From contig JBDZVM010000017.1 in the NCBI GenBank assembly GCA_040255675.1, positions 20,572-84,571 of the forward strand: DNA of 64,000 bases, written 5' to 3'. The notes beneath the pieces are model-generated. The model was not told where the DNA came from. It was given only the letters and a program-made list of their open reading frames with translations, and did no database searches. Of this stretch, positions 1-8,495 are shown in pieces. The stretch is from JBDZVM01 sp040255675. Lineage in GTDB: Bacteria; Actinomycetota; Actinomycetes; Acidothermales; Acidothermaceae. The position numbers were made by a program, and so were the translations under genes. Within the stretch, counting starts at the first letter, position 1; each line of letters opens with the position of its first letter.

Positions 1-258
1 TTGGGTCAGGACTACCTGCCCAACCGAATCGGAACTGCCAGCGGTATCACCGTTGGGCTCGCCGTCACGGTCGGCGGATTGTTCAGCCCGCTCCTCGGCT
101 GGCTCGCTGACGTCACAAGTCTGCGGCTGATGTTCGCCGTCTTGATCGTGCTACCCATAGCTGCCTGCCTGCTGTCGATGAGCATGCGCGATCCCCGGCC
201 ACAGCTCGCCCCTTCGCGCAACGCGATCGACAAGGTCGCCAGCAACGCGCTCAGCTGA
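1..258 (+). CDS. MFS transporter, C-terminal fragment (fosmidomycin-resistance Fsr-like)
   Basis: The open frame runs in from the left edge, so only the last 85 residues are present and the true start lies outside the window. It shows two hydrophobic helices. The stretch DYLPNRIGTASGITVGLAV resembles the late loop and helix of Fsr-type major facilitator exporters, where a similar YLP-R-G-ASG pattern occurs. A helix pair and a short polar tail follow before the stop. Likely an inner-membrane drug or metabolite exporter; the substrate cannot be told from this part. The next gene on this strand starts about 100 bases downstream. Confidence 0.75.
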   Translation: MGQDYLPNRIGTASGITVGLAVTVGGLFSPLLGWLADVTSLRLMFAVLIVLPIAACLLSMSMRDPRPQLAPSRNAIDKVASNALS

Positions 259-359
259 ATCCGGGTTGGTCACGCCGCCGCTCGCGTAACGACCGCCAGT
301 CGCGGGAACCGCTCCTTCATGGGTTCGAACTGGCTCACAACCGATATTCCCAGATCGGC

Positions 360-881
360 GTGGGCGCGATGAATCAGCGGTTGCACAACGCGGCGCTCGC
401 GATCGCCGGCATGATCGACACAGCGGTGCCGCCCATCCGCCGGCGCCACTCGGCGGGGACACACCGTCGTCCGGCACCGACAGGCGGCGCGCTCGCCCCA
501 CCCGTGCCCACCACGTTCGAGGCTACGACGACCACCCCGGATGGCGACCAGGCAACAGTGATCGCGACAGCGGCGCCCGGAAACGAAATATCCGGCCCCC
601 GACGGCCCACAGCTCACGAGCGCGAAAAAGAAGCGGAACCCGCGGGATCCCTGTCGATCGCGGAAGGCAGCGGGCACCCGGCAGGGCAGCGCGGCAGACC
701 CACCACGTGGATCGTGGTCGCGTTCATCGCGCTCGCGTTCGTGACCGCCGGCCTCGGCTTGGTCTTCGACCTGCTGTGGCTCTTCGTCGCCGGACTTATC
801 GCGGTGGCCGCCGGTCTCATCGCGGGATGGGCGTTTCACATCATGGCCGACGTCGGCGAATCGGGCGCCGACACGAAATAG
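360..881 (+). CDS. Small membrane protein, HGxxPAAW-like, with long polar N-terminus
   Basis: A 173-residue protein with a Thr/Pro/Ala-rich polar N-terminal 100 residues, then two hydrophobic segments (about residues 117-137 and 139-160) and a short polar tail. The segment starting GRPTTW and ending HIMAD aligns by eye with the protein at 53974-54306 (GRPISW to HAMAD), so the two are paralogues of the small actinobacterial two-helix family related to HGxxPAAW proteins. The function of that family is unknown to me. The start is GTG; an ATG three codons later is an alternative, and no good start lies close to the conserved part. It converges with the minus-strand gene that ends at 921. Confidence 0.6.
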   Translation: MGAMNQRLHNAALAIAGMIDTAVPPIRRRHSAGTHRRPAPTGGALAPPVPTTFEATTTTPDGDQATVIATAAPGNEISGPRRPTAHEREKEAEPAGSLSIAEGSGHPAGQRGRPTTWIVVAFIALAFVTAGLGLVFDLLWLFVAGLIAVAAGLIAGWAFHIMADVGESGADTK

Positions 882-896
882 CAGCGAGAGCACCGG

Positions 897-917
897 GGCG
901 AGTCGAGCCAGCTCGCC
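897..917. terminator. Hairpin between convergent genes
   Basis: GGCGAG and CTCGCC form a six-pair stem with a nine-base loop, placed in the 39-base gap between two converging genes. There is no T-run, so it would be a weak or non-canonical bidirectional terminator. Confidence 0.35.
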
Positions 918-920
918 GCA

Positions 921-1475
921 TCAGGCGAGGTGGTCGCCGCCGCCCGACTCGAGCCTGGCCAAACGGTCGACCAACCACGGCCAGCCGGTCGGCCTGGCGT
1001 GCTCGCGGTGCCAGCCCCACAACAACTCGTGCACCTTCGGACCGTGCCGCACGTGCGCGAGCAGCGCGACCCGTGAACCGCTCGGCATCACTTCCGATTT
1101 GAACAGCTCTCGCACGTGGCCGGCAGCGTCTCGCTCGACACCCGCGGCCGTACCGCCCACGAACGACGGCACGTTGCCCTCGGCAAGCCCGACGGACGCC
1201 GGCACTTCGACGGCCACCTCCTGCACCGACGGAACGCCGCCGAGCAAGACCAGCTCGCCGGTGTCGTGAATCCATTCCAAGGCGGCGCGGCGGTCGGCCG
1301 GCATGGCCAGCGCCGTCGCGACCTCGGCCGGCACCTGCCACCAGCCGAAGTTCGTGGAAAAGCTCTTCACTCGATCGACGTCGGCGGCGTTGAACGCTTC
1401 GAGGTCGTAGACGGGCAGCAGCGTGTCGTCAAGCTGCAGGTTGGCGAGCGGCTCGGGCGAATCGTGGTCTGCCAC
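921..1475 (-). CDS. Hypothetical protein downstream of rdgB
   Basis: A 184-residue soluble protein of no family I recognise. It starts at GTG behind a strong GGGGGAG ribosome site, 17 bases after the rdgB stop, so it is probably the last gene of the MBL-rph-rdgB transcript. Visible features are an acidic N-terminus, a tryptophan pair (FGWWQVP, near residue 45) and a Trp-rich C-terminal patch (LLWGWHREHARP). No signal peptide or membrane segment is seen. The codon pattern looks like that of its neighbours, so I believe it is a real gene. Confidence 0.65.
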   Translation of the reverse strand: MADHDSPEPLANLQLDDTLLPVYDLEAFNAADVDRVKSFSTNFGWWQVPAEVATALAMPADRRAALEWIHDTGELVLLGGVPSVQEVAVEVPASVGLAEGNVPSFVGGTAAGVERDAAGHVRELFKSEVMPSGSRVALLAHVRHGPKVHELLWGWHREHARPTGWPWLVDRLARLESGGGDHLA

Positions 1476-1492
1476 TGAGCTCCCCCTCGTTC

Positions 1493-2128
1493 TTACGCGA
1501 ATTTGGCGACGAGCATGTCGGCAAGCGCCCGAAAAGCCTTACCTCGATGGCTGATCGCGTCTTTCTCGCCGGCCGACATCTGCGCGGTGGTGCGATCATA
1601 TCCCGACGGCACGAATATCGGGTCGTACCCGAACCCGTTGCTGCCGCGCGGCGCGCGCGTCAACGAACCGGTCACGCGACCGTGCGCGACGAGTTCTTCA
1701 CCGGAGGGAAAAACGGCGACAGCGGCGCAGACGAAGGCCGCGCCTCGGCGCTCGTCAGGGACGTCGGCCACCTGAGCAAGCACCAGCCTCAGGTTCACGA
1801 CATCGCGGTCGGCGTCGGGGCCTTCGAGATCGCCCGACCACCGAGCCGACAGCACACCCGGCATGCCGGACAACGCGTCGACAGCAAGCCCGCTGTCGTC
1901 AGCAATCGCGATCTCTCCGGTGGCGCGCGCGACAGCGCGCGCCTTCAGGAACGCGTTGCCCTCGAAAGTATGTTCCGTTTCGGCGACCTCGGGCGCGCCC
2001 GGATATTCGCCGACGCCCACAAGCTCGACATCACCAAGGCCGGCCACTGCCAAAATGCGTTTCAGCTCAATCAGTTTGTGCGCGTTGCGAGTCGCGAGCA
2101 CAACTCGTCGTCCGGCCAAACCGCTCAT
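1493..2128 (-). CDS. rdgB: RdgB/HAM1 non-canonical purine NTP pyrophosphatase
   Basis: House-cleaning enzyme that hydrolyses dITP and XTP to the monophosphates, keeping deaminated purines out of DNA and RNA. The N-terminus carries the family motif (S/T)xNxHK as TRNAHK at residues 13-18, ADDSGL lies at about 76-81, and the substrate-binding SHRGKAF is near the end. Length of 211 residues fits the family. The ATG at 2128 overlaps the rph stop as ATGA, which signals translational coupling; upstream in-frame codons would lie inside rph. The rph-rdgB order is standard in actinobacteria. Confidence 0.95.
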   Translation of the reverse strand: MSGLAGRRVVLATRNAHKLIELKRILAVAGLGDVELVGVGEYPGAPEVAETEHTFEGNAFLKARAVARATGEIAIADDSGLAVDALSGMPGVLSARWSGDLEGPDADRDVVNLRLVLAQVADVPDERRGAAFVCAAVAVFPSGEELVAHGRVTGSLTRAPRGSNGFGYDPIFVPSGYDRTTAQMSAGEKDAISHRGKAFRALADMLVAKFA

Positions 2129-2847
2129 CGGCCGGCGAGCGCTTCCCGCTGCAAATCCGCTAGCGTGCCGCACCCCTTGACCGCGAGGTCAAGAAGGGCG
2201 TCGATTTCGGCTCTGCTCAGCGGTTGACTTTCAGCCGTGCCCTGCACCTCGATGAACTCGCCCTCGCCGGTGACCACGACGTTCATATCTGTACCTGCGC
2301 GCACGTCTTCTTCGTACATGAGGTCGAGCCGGGGTTCGCCGTCGATGACACCGACGCTGACGGCGGAAACACTGCGCACCAGCGGCTCGCCTGGCAAATC
2401 GCCATGCGCGCGCAACCAGCTGATCGCGTCGGCGAGCGCCACATACGCGCCGGTGATGGCTGCCGTTCGGGTACCGCCGTCGGCCTGCAACACGTCGCAG
2501 TCGAGTTGGATCGTCGTCTCGCCGAGCGCCTTGTAGTCGACGCAAGCGCGAAGCGCCCGACCCACAAGCCGCGAGATCTCCTGAGTACGGCCACCGAGCC
2601 GGCCCTTCACCGATTCGCGGTCGTTTCGGGTGTTGGTAGCCCGCGGCAGCATCGCGTACTCGGCGGTCACCCATCCCAACCCGCTGCCTTTGCGCCAGCG
2701 CGGCACGCCGTCGGTGACGCTCGCCGCGCACAGCACTCTGGTGCGCCCGAACTCGACCAGCACCGACCCTTCGGCGTGGTCGAGCCACTTGCGGGCGAAC
2801 GTCACGGGACGCAGTTCGTCATTGGCACGACCGTCGCTTCTTGGCAT
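2125..2847 (-). CDS. rph: Ribonuclease PH
   Basis: Phosphorolytic 3'-to-5' exoribonuclease that trims the 3' end of tRNA precursors. The N-terminus MPRSDGRANDELRPV is diagnostic, as are the phosphate-site arginine region (GRRTQEI-like GGRTQEISRLVGR), QLDCDVLQADGGTRTAAITGA and the DLMYEEDVRAGTDMNVV acidic stretch. The 240-residue length is that of the family. The open frame extends 42 codons upstream, but the conserved N-terminus fixes the start at 2847. It lies 22 bases after the MBL gene and overlaps rdgB by four bases. Confidence 0.96.
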   Translation of the reverse strand: MPRSDGRANDELRPVTFARKWLDHAEGSVLVEFGRTRVLCAASVTDGVPRWRKGSGLGWVTAEYAMLPRATNTRNDRESVKGRLGGRTQEISRLVGRALRACVDYKALGETTIQLDCDVLQADGGTRTAAITGAYVALADAISWLRAHGDLPGEPLVRSVSAVSVGVIDGEPRLDLMYEEDVRAGTDMNVVVTGEGEFIEVQGTAESQPLSRAEIDALLDLAVKGCGTLADLQREALAGR

Positions 2848-2869
2848 GGCCTCGACCCTACCGACACCG

Positions 2870-3610
2870 TCAGATGTCGAACATCGCACCCGGCACGGCC
2901 AGTTGGGCGCGGCCGCCGAACGCCGTCCGGGCCCTTTCGAGTTGACGGCCGGCGTCGTGCCACGGCGCGACATGCGTCACGACGAGCGTGCCGACGCCGG
3001 CGGCGCTGGCAACCCGGCCGGCGTCGGACGCCGTCAGATGCGTGTCGGGGGGATTGTCGTCACCGTCGACGAAACCCGCCTCCGCGAGCAAGACGTCAGC
3101 ACCGCGCGCGAAGGTGGCGAGTCCGTCGAACGGACCGGTATCGGCCGTGTACACGAGAGTTTTCGCGGACGCCGAAACCCGCGCCGCGTACGTCTCGACG
3201 GGATGTCTGGTGCGCGTCACCTTGACGTCGAATGGCCCGATCGTGGTGTCGTGCGGCTCCTCGAATTTGAACACGTCGGCCAGCGCCTCGACGGGGCGGC
3301 CGAATGCACCGGCAATCCGTTTTCTGTCGGCGACCGGGGCGACGAGACGAACCGGCGACGGCACCCTGCCGTCGGGATGATGACGCCGCACGTGCGCGTA
3401 AGGCACCAGGTCGAGCCAGTGGTCGGCATGGAGGTGGCTGACGAATACCGCGTCAAGGTCTCGCGGGTCGACGTATCTTTGCAACGGACCGAGCGCGCCA
3501 TTACCGAGATCGATCAGCAACCGGAACCCATCGTGCTCGACAAGGTACGACGAGCACGCGGCATCAGGGCCGGGGTGACTGCCCGAGCATCCGACGACGG
3601 TAATCCGCAC
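2870..3610 (-). CDS. MBL-fold hydrolase, Rv1339-like (cAMP phosphodiesterase candidate)
   Basis: Metallo-beta-lactamase-fold protein of 246 residues. The metal motif HLHADH lies at residues 59-64, with further His/Asp ligands in YTADTGPFD and VVTHVAPWHD. The start is GTG at 3610 behind AGGAGG; the open frame continues far upstream without support. Position directly before rph-rdgB matches Rv1339 of M. tuberculosis, which established work describes as an atypical cyclic-nucleotide phosphodiesterase; the same role here is inference from synteny and fold. tRNase Z is a less likely alternative. No murI gene precedes it, unlike the mycobacterial order. Confidence 0.85.
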   Translation of the reverse strand: MRITVVGCSGSHPGPDAACSSYLVEHDGFRLLIDLGNGALGPLQRYVDPRDLDAVFVSHLHADHWLDLVPYAHVRRHHPDGRVPSPVRLVAPVADRKRIAGAFGRPVEALADVFKFEEPHDTTIGPFDVKVTRTRHPVETYAARVSASAKTLVYTADTGPFDGLATFARGADVLLAEAGFVDGDDNPPDTHLTASDAGRVASAAGVGTLVVTHVAPWHDAGRQLERARTAFGGRAQLAVPGAMFDI

Positions 3611-3759
3611 ATTTACCTCCTGGCAGATTTGGTCTCCGGGGCGCCGTCCTGATTCCAGGGTGCCACCGTACGCGCGGGCCGACACATATTTCCAGCTACG
3701 CGTCGCGATCGTGCGATCGGCTCCAAAGTGCCGTGAAAGCTCGATAGAATAGCCTCGCC

Positions 3760-4266
3760 ATGAGTGAAAAAGAAACAGTTCCCATGAGCTCGTCCGCCGT
3801 TCGGCTAAGCCGGATTGCCAATGCACTCGACGCCAACCTTTACGGCGACGTGCACGGTGGGGCCATCATGCGGTTGATAGACGAGGTTGCCGGCGTGGTC
3901 GCGTGCAGGTATAGCGGCGGGCAGGCGAGCACAGTGGCGGTCGACGAGATGCAATTTCTCGGGCCGGTCCACATCGGAGACGTCGTCACCTGCGAAGCGC
4001 AAGTCAACTGGACAGGCCGCACCTCCTGCGAGGTCGGCGTCCGCGTGACCGCACAACCGTGGGACAAAGGCGAGGAAGCCAGCCGGCACGTCTCGTCAGC
4101 GTATTTGGTCTTTGTCGCGCTCGACGATCGCAAGCGGCCACGGCCGATTCCCCAGGTAGTGGCCGAAAATGACGATGACCGGCGGCGTCTCCGGGAAGCC
4201 GAGATCAGGCGCGACGCGCGGCTCGCGAGGCGCGAGTCGATTCTGCGTTCACGCGCGGCTACGTAG
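3760..4266 (+). CDS. Acyl-CoA thioesterase, hot-dog fold (YciA/BFIT type)
   Basis: Hydrolyses acyl-CoA to free acid and CoA. A single hot-dog domain covers about residues 12-130: the hexad-type segment NLYGDVHGGAIMRLIDE (HGG at 32-34, acidic D/E following), the beta strand DEMQFLGPVHIGDVVTCEA, and SSAYLVFVALDD. The C-terminal 40 residues are highly charged (RRRLREAEIRRDARLARRE) and look helical. Two Met codons, at 3760 and 3784, are possible starts. A TAGAAT box lies just upstream and the Shine-Dalgarno is poor, so the mRNA may be nearly leaderless. It diverges from the MBL-rph operon. Confidence 0.85.
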   Translation: MSEKETVPMSSSAVRLSRIANALDANLYGDVHGGAIMRLIDEVAGVVACRYSGGQASTVAVDEMQFLGPVHIGDVVTCEAQVNWTGRTSCEVGVRVTAQPWDKGEEASRHVSSAYLVFVALDDRKRPRPIPQVVAENDDDRRRLREAEIRRDARLARRESILRSRAAT

Positions 4267-4289
4267 GGTTGCCGCACAGAACTACCCGT

Positions 4290-5126
4290 TCATGGCTTTT
4301 GAGCCGCCGTCTTAGCCTCCTTACGTCTGCGGCGTTCGGCGAGAAATTCGTTGACCATCCGTTGAGAATCCGGTGTGGCGAGTACGCGCGCCGCGCCTTC
4401 TATCTCGGCCGCAAAGCCGGCGTCAGACGGCGCGAGAGACAAACAGCGCTTTATTTCCGCGAGCGGCGCGGATGGCAAGCGGGCCAGGCCATCAGCCCAG
4501 GTAAATGCCCGAGCCTCGGCCTCGCCGTGCCCGACCGCTTTATGCACGATTCCGAGGCGTTCGGCTTCGGTCCCCGACACAAGTTCGCCGGTCAGGATCA
4601 GCCGAGTCGCGGTAGCGACACCGGCAACGCGCGTCAGGCGCTGGGTTCCCCCGGCACCGGGCAGTAAACCGATCTTAATTTCGGGAAGTCCGATTTGGAT
4701 GTCGTCGCAGGCGACCCGAAGGTCGCAGGCGAGTGCGAACTCGAGTCCACCACCGGTGGCGGTGCCCTCCAAAGCCGCGATCGTCGGCAAGCTGAGATTC
4801 GCCCACTTATCGTAGAAGTGCTGGATGCGGCGATTGAACGCCAGCAGACTCTCGGTGCCGTCAGGCTGCTCGAAAAAGTCATTAATCATATTGATGTCGA
4901 CGCCTGGGCTGAAGAACCGTTGCTTACTTTGCACGACGACAACACGAATATCGGCATTTGCGCGGATACTGCTGTGAGCCGCGTCGAGCTCATCGAGGAG
5001 CGCGGCGTTGATTGCGTTAACCGGTGGCCGTTCCAACGTGAGAACGCCGACTCCACCGCGCTGCGTAACCGAAACCAATGATTGCACAATGCCTACCCGG
5101 TGGTCACGCTTCGCACTGACAGCCAC
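4290..5126 (-). CDS. Enoyl-CoA hydratase/isomerase (crotonase) family protein
   Basis: Crotonase-fold enzyme of 278 residues, presumably hydrating an enoyl-CoA or isomerising its double bond. The oxyanion-hole segment (FFSPGVDINMI, about 71-81) is present. Both catalytic glutamates of hydratases appear conserved: E129 in GGGLEFALACD and E149 in IGLPEIKIGLLPGAGGTQRL, with the 20-residue spacing of rat mitochondrial hydratase. The C-terminus is basic. It lies 25 bases after coxG and appears to be the last gene of the Mo-hydroxylase operon, suggesting that the hydroxylase product or a later intermediate is a CoA thioester (inference). The exact N-terminus is uncertain by about 10-15 residues. 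Confidence 0.85.
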   Translation of the reverse strand: MAVSAKRDHRVGIVQSLVSVTQRGGVGVLTLERPPVNAINAALLDELDAAHSSIRANADIRVVVVQSKQRFFSPGVDINMINDFFEQPDGTESLLAFNRRIQHFYDKWANLSLPTIAALEGTATGGGLEFALACDLRVACDDIQIGLPEIKIGLLPGAGGTQRLTRVAGVATATRLILTGELVSGTEAERLGIVHKAVGHGEAEARAFTWADGLARLPSAPLAEIKRCLSLAPSDAGFAAEIEGAARVLATPDSQRMVNEFLAERRRRKEAKTAAQKP

Positions 5127-5151
5127 TTGCCCAACGCCGTCCGGTACCGCG

Positions 5152-5904
5152 TCACAATAAGCCTCGCCCGCGGCGCGAATCTCCTCGCCGCCAGAAGAAG
5201 ACCAATCTGGCGAAGAGATGGCAGATCGCCATGCCGGTGCGCTTGAGCATCGGTACCGCGACTGCGCCTACCAAGTTGATTGCTTCAGGTTGCGGTCGAG
5301 TCAGCGGCGCCCGCTGAGGCACGCCCGGAGCCGTCACCCCTGCCGGGCTCGAAACCGAAGGCGCCGCGCCGGCATCGCCTCCGGTTGCATCGACGTCGCC
5401 ACCCGCACTTCCGGAAGTATCCGCGTTGCCCGAGTCATTTGGGTTTCCCGAGTTATTCGACGGCGCCATTTCGGCGGCAAGCGAATCCGCGAACTGCCCG
5501 ATGAGCTTCGCGGCCACGTCGCTGATCACTCCGCGTCCGAACTTCGCCGGTCGGCCCGTCACGGTCAGATCAGTACGGACGAGAACCTTCGTAGAGTTCA
5601 CGCCTTCGGGCTGAAGCGAGGCCTGTACCGTCGCGCTAGCCGTACCGGCGGCACGCGACTCTTTTCCCGACGCCTCGAGCACGACCGTGTGCGTCGCCTC
5701 GTCGCGTTCGCGAAAGAGCGCCTGGCCGTTGTAGTTGATGACGATCGGACCGACCTTCACTTTGACGGTGCCAGATACGACCTCGCCGTCGAAGTCGGTA
5801 AGCGTCGCACCCGGCATGCAGGGAGCAATCCTTTCGACGTCGAGGAGAGTTGCCCATGCCTCTTGCACCCCTGCTGGCACGGTAAATGAATGCTCGAGCT
5901 CCAT
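5152..5904 (-). CDS. coxG: CoxG-like SRPBCC protein
   Basis: The first 150 residues form an SRPBCC/CoxG domain: MELEHSFTVPAGVQEAWATL, then the typical CMPGATL motif, KVGPI and the TGRPAKFGRGVI segment. A low-complexity Asn/Gly/Asp/Ser linker follows, then a hydrophobic segment (about residues 220-240) and an Arg-rich end, which could anchor it to the membrane. In Oligotropha CoxG helps recruit CO dehydrogenase to the membrane; a similar recruiting or maturation role for the adjacent hydroxylase is likely. It sits between coxL and the crotonase gene on the same strand. Confidence 0.85.
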   Translation of the reverse strand: MELEHSFTVPAGVQEAWATLLDVERIAPCMPGATLTDFDGEVVSGTVKVKVGPIVINYNGQALFRERDEATHTVVLEASGKESRAAGTASATVQASLQPEGVNSTKVLVRTDLTVTGRPAKFGRGVISDVAAKLIGQFADSLAAEMAPSNNSGNPNDSGNADTSGSAGGDVDATGGDAGAAPSVSSPAGVTAPGVPQRAPLTRPQPEAINLVGAVAVPMLKRTGMAICHLFARLVFFWRRGDSRRGRGLL

Positions 5905-6081
5905 CTCTCCTCATTCCGCCGGGCACATAACGTGGTGTTTCACGTCACGCTGCCACCATTCACCATTAATCAAAGACCGCGGAACAGTTGCCGTGCCGGG
6001 CCGCTTCAAAGTCAGGTCAGGTCATCGGGAGGTGGGTTCTCGCGTGCGCGCACCATCGATGAGCCGATGTCGCATCAGATC

Positions 6082-8448
6082 TCAGCCAACAGGCACAGGC
6101 TCCTTCGCGGCGGTCGCGGCCGGTGCATCGTGCAGTGCAAGCCAAATCCGCTGCGGGCTCGCGGGCATATCGATGTGGTGAATTCCGAAAGGCTTCAGCG
6201 CATCGCAGACAGCATTGATGACCGCAATACTCGAGGCGATGGTTCCGGCCTCGCCCACACCCTTGACGCCCAGCGAGTTCGACGGCGTGGGCGTGACAGT
6301 GTGGTAGACCTCGGTCGGAACCATCTCGTTGATTGTTGGAACCAGGTAGTCGAGGAACGTGCCACCAGCACGTTGGCCGCTTTCGGGATCGTAGACGACA
6401 TCCTCGAGTAATGCCTGAGCGACTCCCTGAAGCACACCGCCGTGGATTTGGCCTTCGACGATCATTGGATTGATGACGTTGCCGCAGTCGTCGACAGCGA
6501 GATACCGCAAGATGGACGTCACGCCGGTGTCGGGATCGACCTCTACCACGCAAATGTGAGTGCCGAATGGCCAGGTGAAGTTCGGCGGATCGAAGAACGC
6601 GACGGCCTCTAGGCCCTGCTCCATACCGTCGGGCAGATTCCTGTTGTACGCGGCGAACGCGATCTCGCCAATCTGCTTCGCCACACCTGTACTACGGGCA
6701 ACATAAGTGCCGTCTTGGAATTCGACATCATCGACGCTGACCCTCAGGAGGTGTGCCGCCAGTCGCCGACCCTTGTCGACCACCTTCTGGCACGCGGTGT
6801 AAACCGCCATGCCACCCACGGGAACGCTGCGGCTCCCGTAGGTGCCGTGCCCGAAGGGCGTGTTCGCGGTGTCTCCCTCTTTCACCAACACCTTGTCGAT
6901 GGACACGCCAAGAGCGTCGGCCGCAATCTGCGCGAAGGCGGTGGCATGGCCTTGACCGTGCGAGTGCGTTCCGGCGAATACGCTCACACTGCCACTCGGG
7001 TGCACACGGACGACGGCCGACTCGGTAAGACCGATCTCGTCTTGGTTGGCGGCAGTCATTTTCGAGGGGCCAAAGCCCGCAATTTCGACGTACGAGCCGA
7101 TTCCGATACCGATATAACGCCCCTGCTCACGCGCCTCTTGCTGCTGGCGGCGAAGGCCCGCGTAGTTGGCCAACTCCAGGGCCTTGTCAAGGGTGGTTTC
7201 GTAGTCGCCGGAGTCGTAGGTAAAACCGAAGTGGTTCTTGTGCGGGAACTCCCTTATGAAGTTGCGGCGCCGAAGCTCCACGGGATCCATGTCGAGTTTC
7301 TCGGCCAACAGGTTCATCACTCGTTCGGCGAGATGTGTCGCCTCAGGGCGCCCCGCGCCGCGGTAAGGGCCAGTCCACATTTTGTTGGTGAGCACACCGA
7401 TCGATCGCGCCTCGATCATCGGCCAGTCGTAGCAGCCACCGGAAAGATGCACTGAGATAACGGGATTCGCACCCGTGCGCCCGAAGTACGCCCCAATATC
7501 GGCGAGTTGATGTACCCGAAGCGCCAGTAGCTTTCCCTCCGCGGACGCGGCGGCCTCGACGTCAAAGACCTGACCTCTGCCATGGCTAGTCGTGGCCAGG
7601 TTTTCGCTACGGGTCTCGGTCCACTTCACCGGCCTGCCGACAAGTTTCGAGGCGATGGGGATCAGATAATCCTCCGCGTACGGCCCCATCTTCGACCCGA
7701 AAGCACCTCCGACGTCGGGCGAGATGAAGCGCACCTTGCTCTCAGGCAGGCCGAGTGCCTCGGAAACATACAGTCGATTGAAGTGCGGCATCTGGCTCGA
7801 ATGCCACACAGTCAATTCGTCGTTGTAATCGGCAAGCACCACGCGGCACTCGATCGACGCGGCGCAAACACGCTGCTGAACGATTCTTTCTTTGATGACA
7901 ACCGCGGCCTCAGCGAACGCCGCATCGATGTCGCCGGACGGCGGGAAGTGGACATCCCAACCGATATTGTCGGCCGCACCATCGTGCACGGTCGGGGCAC
8001 CGGGCTCGATCGCCGCATCGAGGTCGACCACGGCAGGCAGCGGGTCGAGGTCGATCGCGACGAGCGCCGCCGCGTCGGCCGCCGCGTAGCGGTTCTCGGC
8101 AACGACTACGGCGAGAGGCTCACCTTCGTATACTGCCTCATGTTCGGCGATCGGGTATTGCGTTGGCGTCTGGTGGCGGTCCGAGATACCGCACTCGATG
8201 ACAGGCATCGATGCATGTATATGTGGCAGCACATCCGCTGCCGTCAAGACCGCGATGACCCCCGGTGCGGAAAGGGCCTCCTCAACGTCGATCGAGACGA
8301 CGCGCGCGTGCGCGAACGGGCTCCGCACGATCTCGGCATACGCAAGGTTCGCGATCGCGATGTCGTCGACGTAATGCCCACGACCCGTGATAAGCCGACG
8401 ATCCTCCAGTCGTCGTATCGAGGATCCGCTATAGCGTTGAGTAGACAA
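6082..8448 (-). CDS. Molybdopterin hydroxylase large subunit, CoxL-like (form II)
   Basis: Catalytic Mo-MCD subunit of a xanthine-oxidase-family hydroxylase. It has the N-terminal domain (SIRRLEDRRLITGRGHYVDDI), cofactor-binding DVGGAFGSKMGPYAED, and the presumed base Glu in VKGVGEAGTIAS near the C-terminus. At about residues 361-367 the active-site loop reads PYRGAGR, not the AYxCSFR loop with the Cu-binding cysteine of true (form I) CO dehydrogenase. CO oxidation is therefore not supported; the substrate is unknown. I chose a TTG start behind GAGGAGGAG; a GTG at 8499, overlapping the coxM stop as GTGA, is the alternative. It forms one operon with coxS, coxM and coxG. Confidence 0.88.
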   Translation of the reverse strand: MSTQRYSGSSIRRLEDRRLITGRGHYVDDIAIANLAYAEIVRSPFAHARVVSIDVEEALSAPGVIAVLTAADVLPHIHASMPVIECGISDRHQTPTQYPIAEHEAVYEGEPLAVVVAENRYAAADAAALVAIDLDPLPAVVDLDAAIEPGAPTVHDGAADNIGWDVHFPPSGDIDAAFAEAAVVIKERIVQQRVCAASIECRVVLADYNDELTVWHSSQMPHFNRLYVSEALGLPESKVRFISPDVGGAFGSKMGPYAEDYLIPIASKLVGRPVKWTETRSENLATTSHGRGQVFDVEAAASAEGKLLALRVHQLADIGAYFGRTGANPVISVHLSGGCYDWPMIEARSIGVLTNKMWTGPYRGAGRPEATHLAERVMNLLAEKLDMDPVELRRRNFIREFPHKNHFGFTYDSGDYETTLDKALELANYAGLRRQQQEAREQGRYIGIGIGSYVEIAGFGPSKMTAANQDEIGLTESAVVRVHPSGSVSVFAGTHSHGQGHATAFAQIAADALGVSIDKVLVKEGDTANTPFGHGTYGSRSVPVGGMAVYTACQKVVDKGRRLAAHLLRVSVDDVEFQDGTYVARSTGVAKQIGEIAFAAYNRNLPDGMEQGLEAVAFFDPPNFTWPFGTHICVVEVDPDTGVTSILRYLAVDDCGNVINPMIVEGQIHGGVLQGVAQALLEDVVYDPESGQRAGGTFLDYLVPTINEMVPTEVYHTVTPTPSNSLGVKGVGEAGTIASSIAVINAVCDALKPFGIHHIDMPASPQRIWLALHDAPAATAAKEPVPVG

Positions 8449-8495
8449 CGTCTCCTCCTCGTCTTGTCGAATACCGTGCACGCGGTCGCGGGCGA

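Noticed and set aside
2848..2973. Longer RNase PH form
   Set aside because: The upstream 42 codons overlap the MBL gene in another frame; the family N-terminus begins at 2847.
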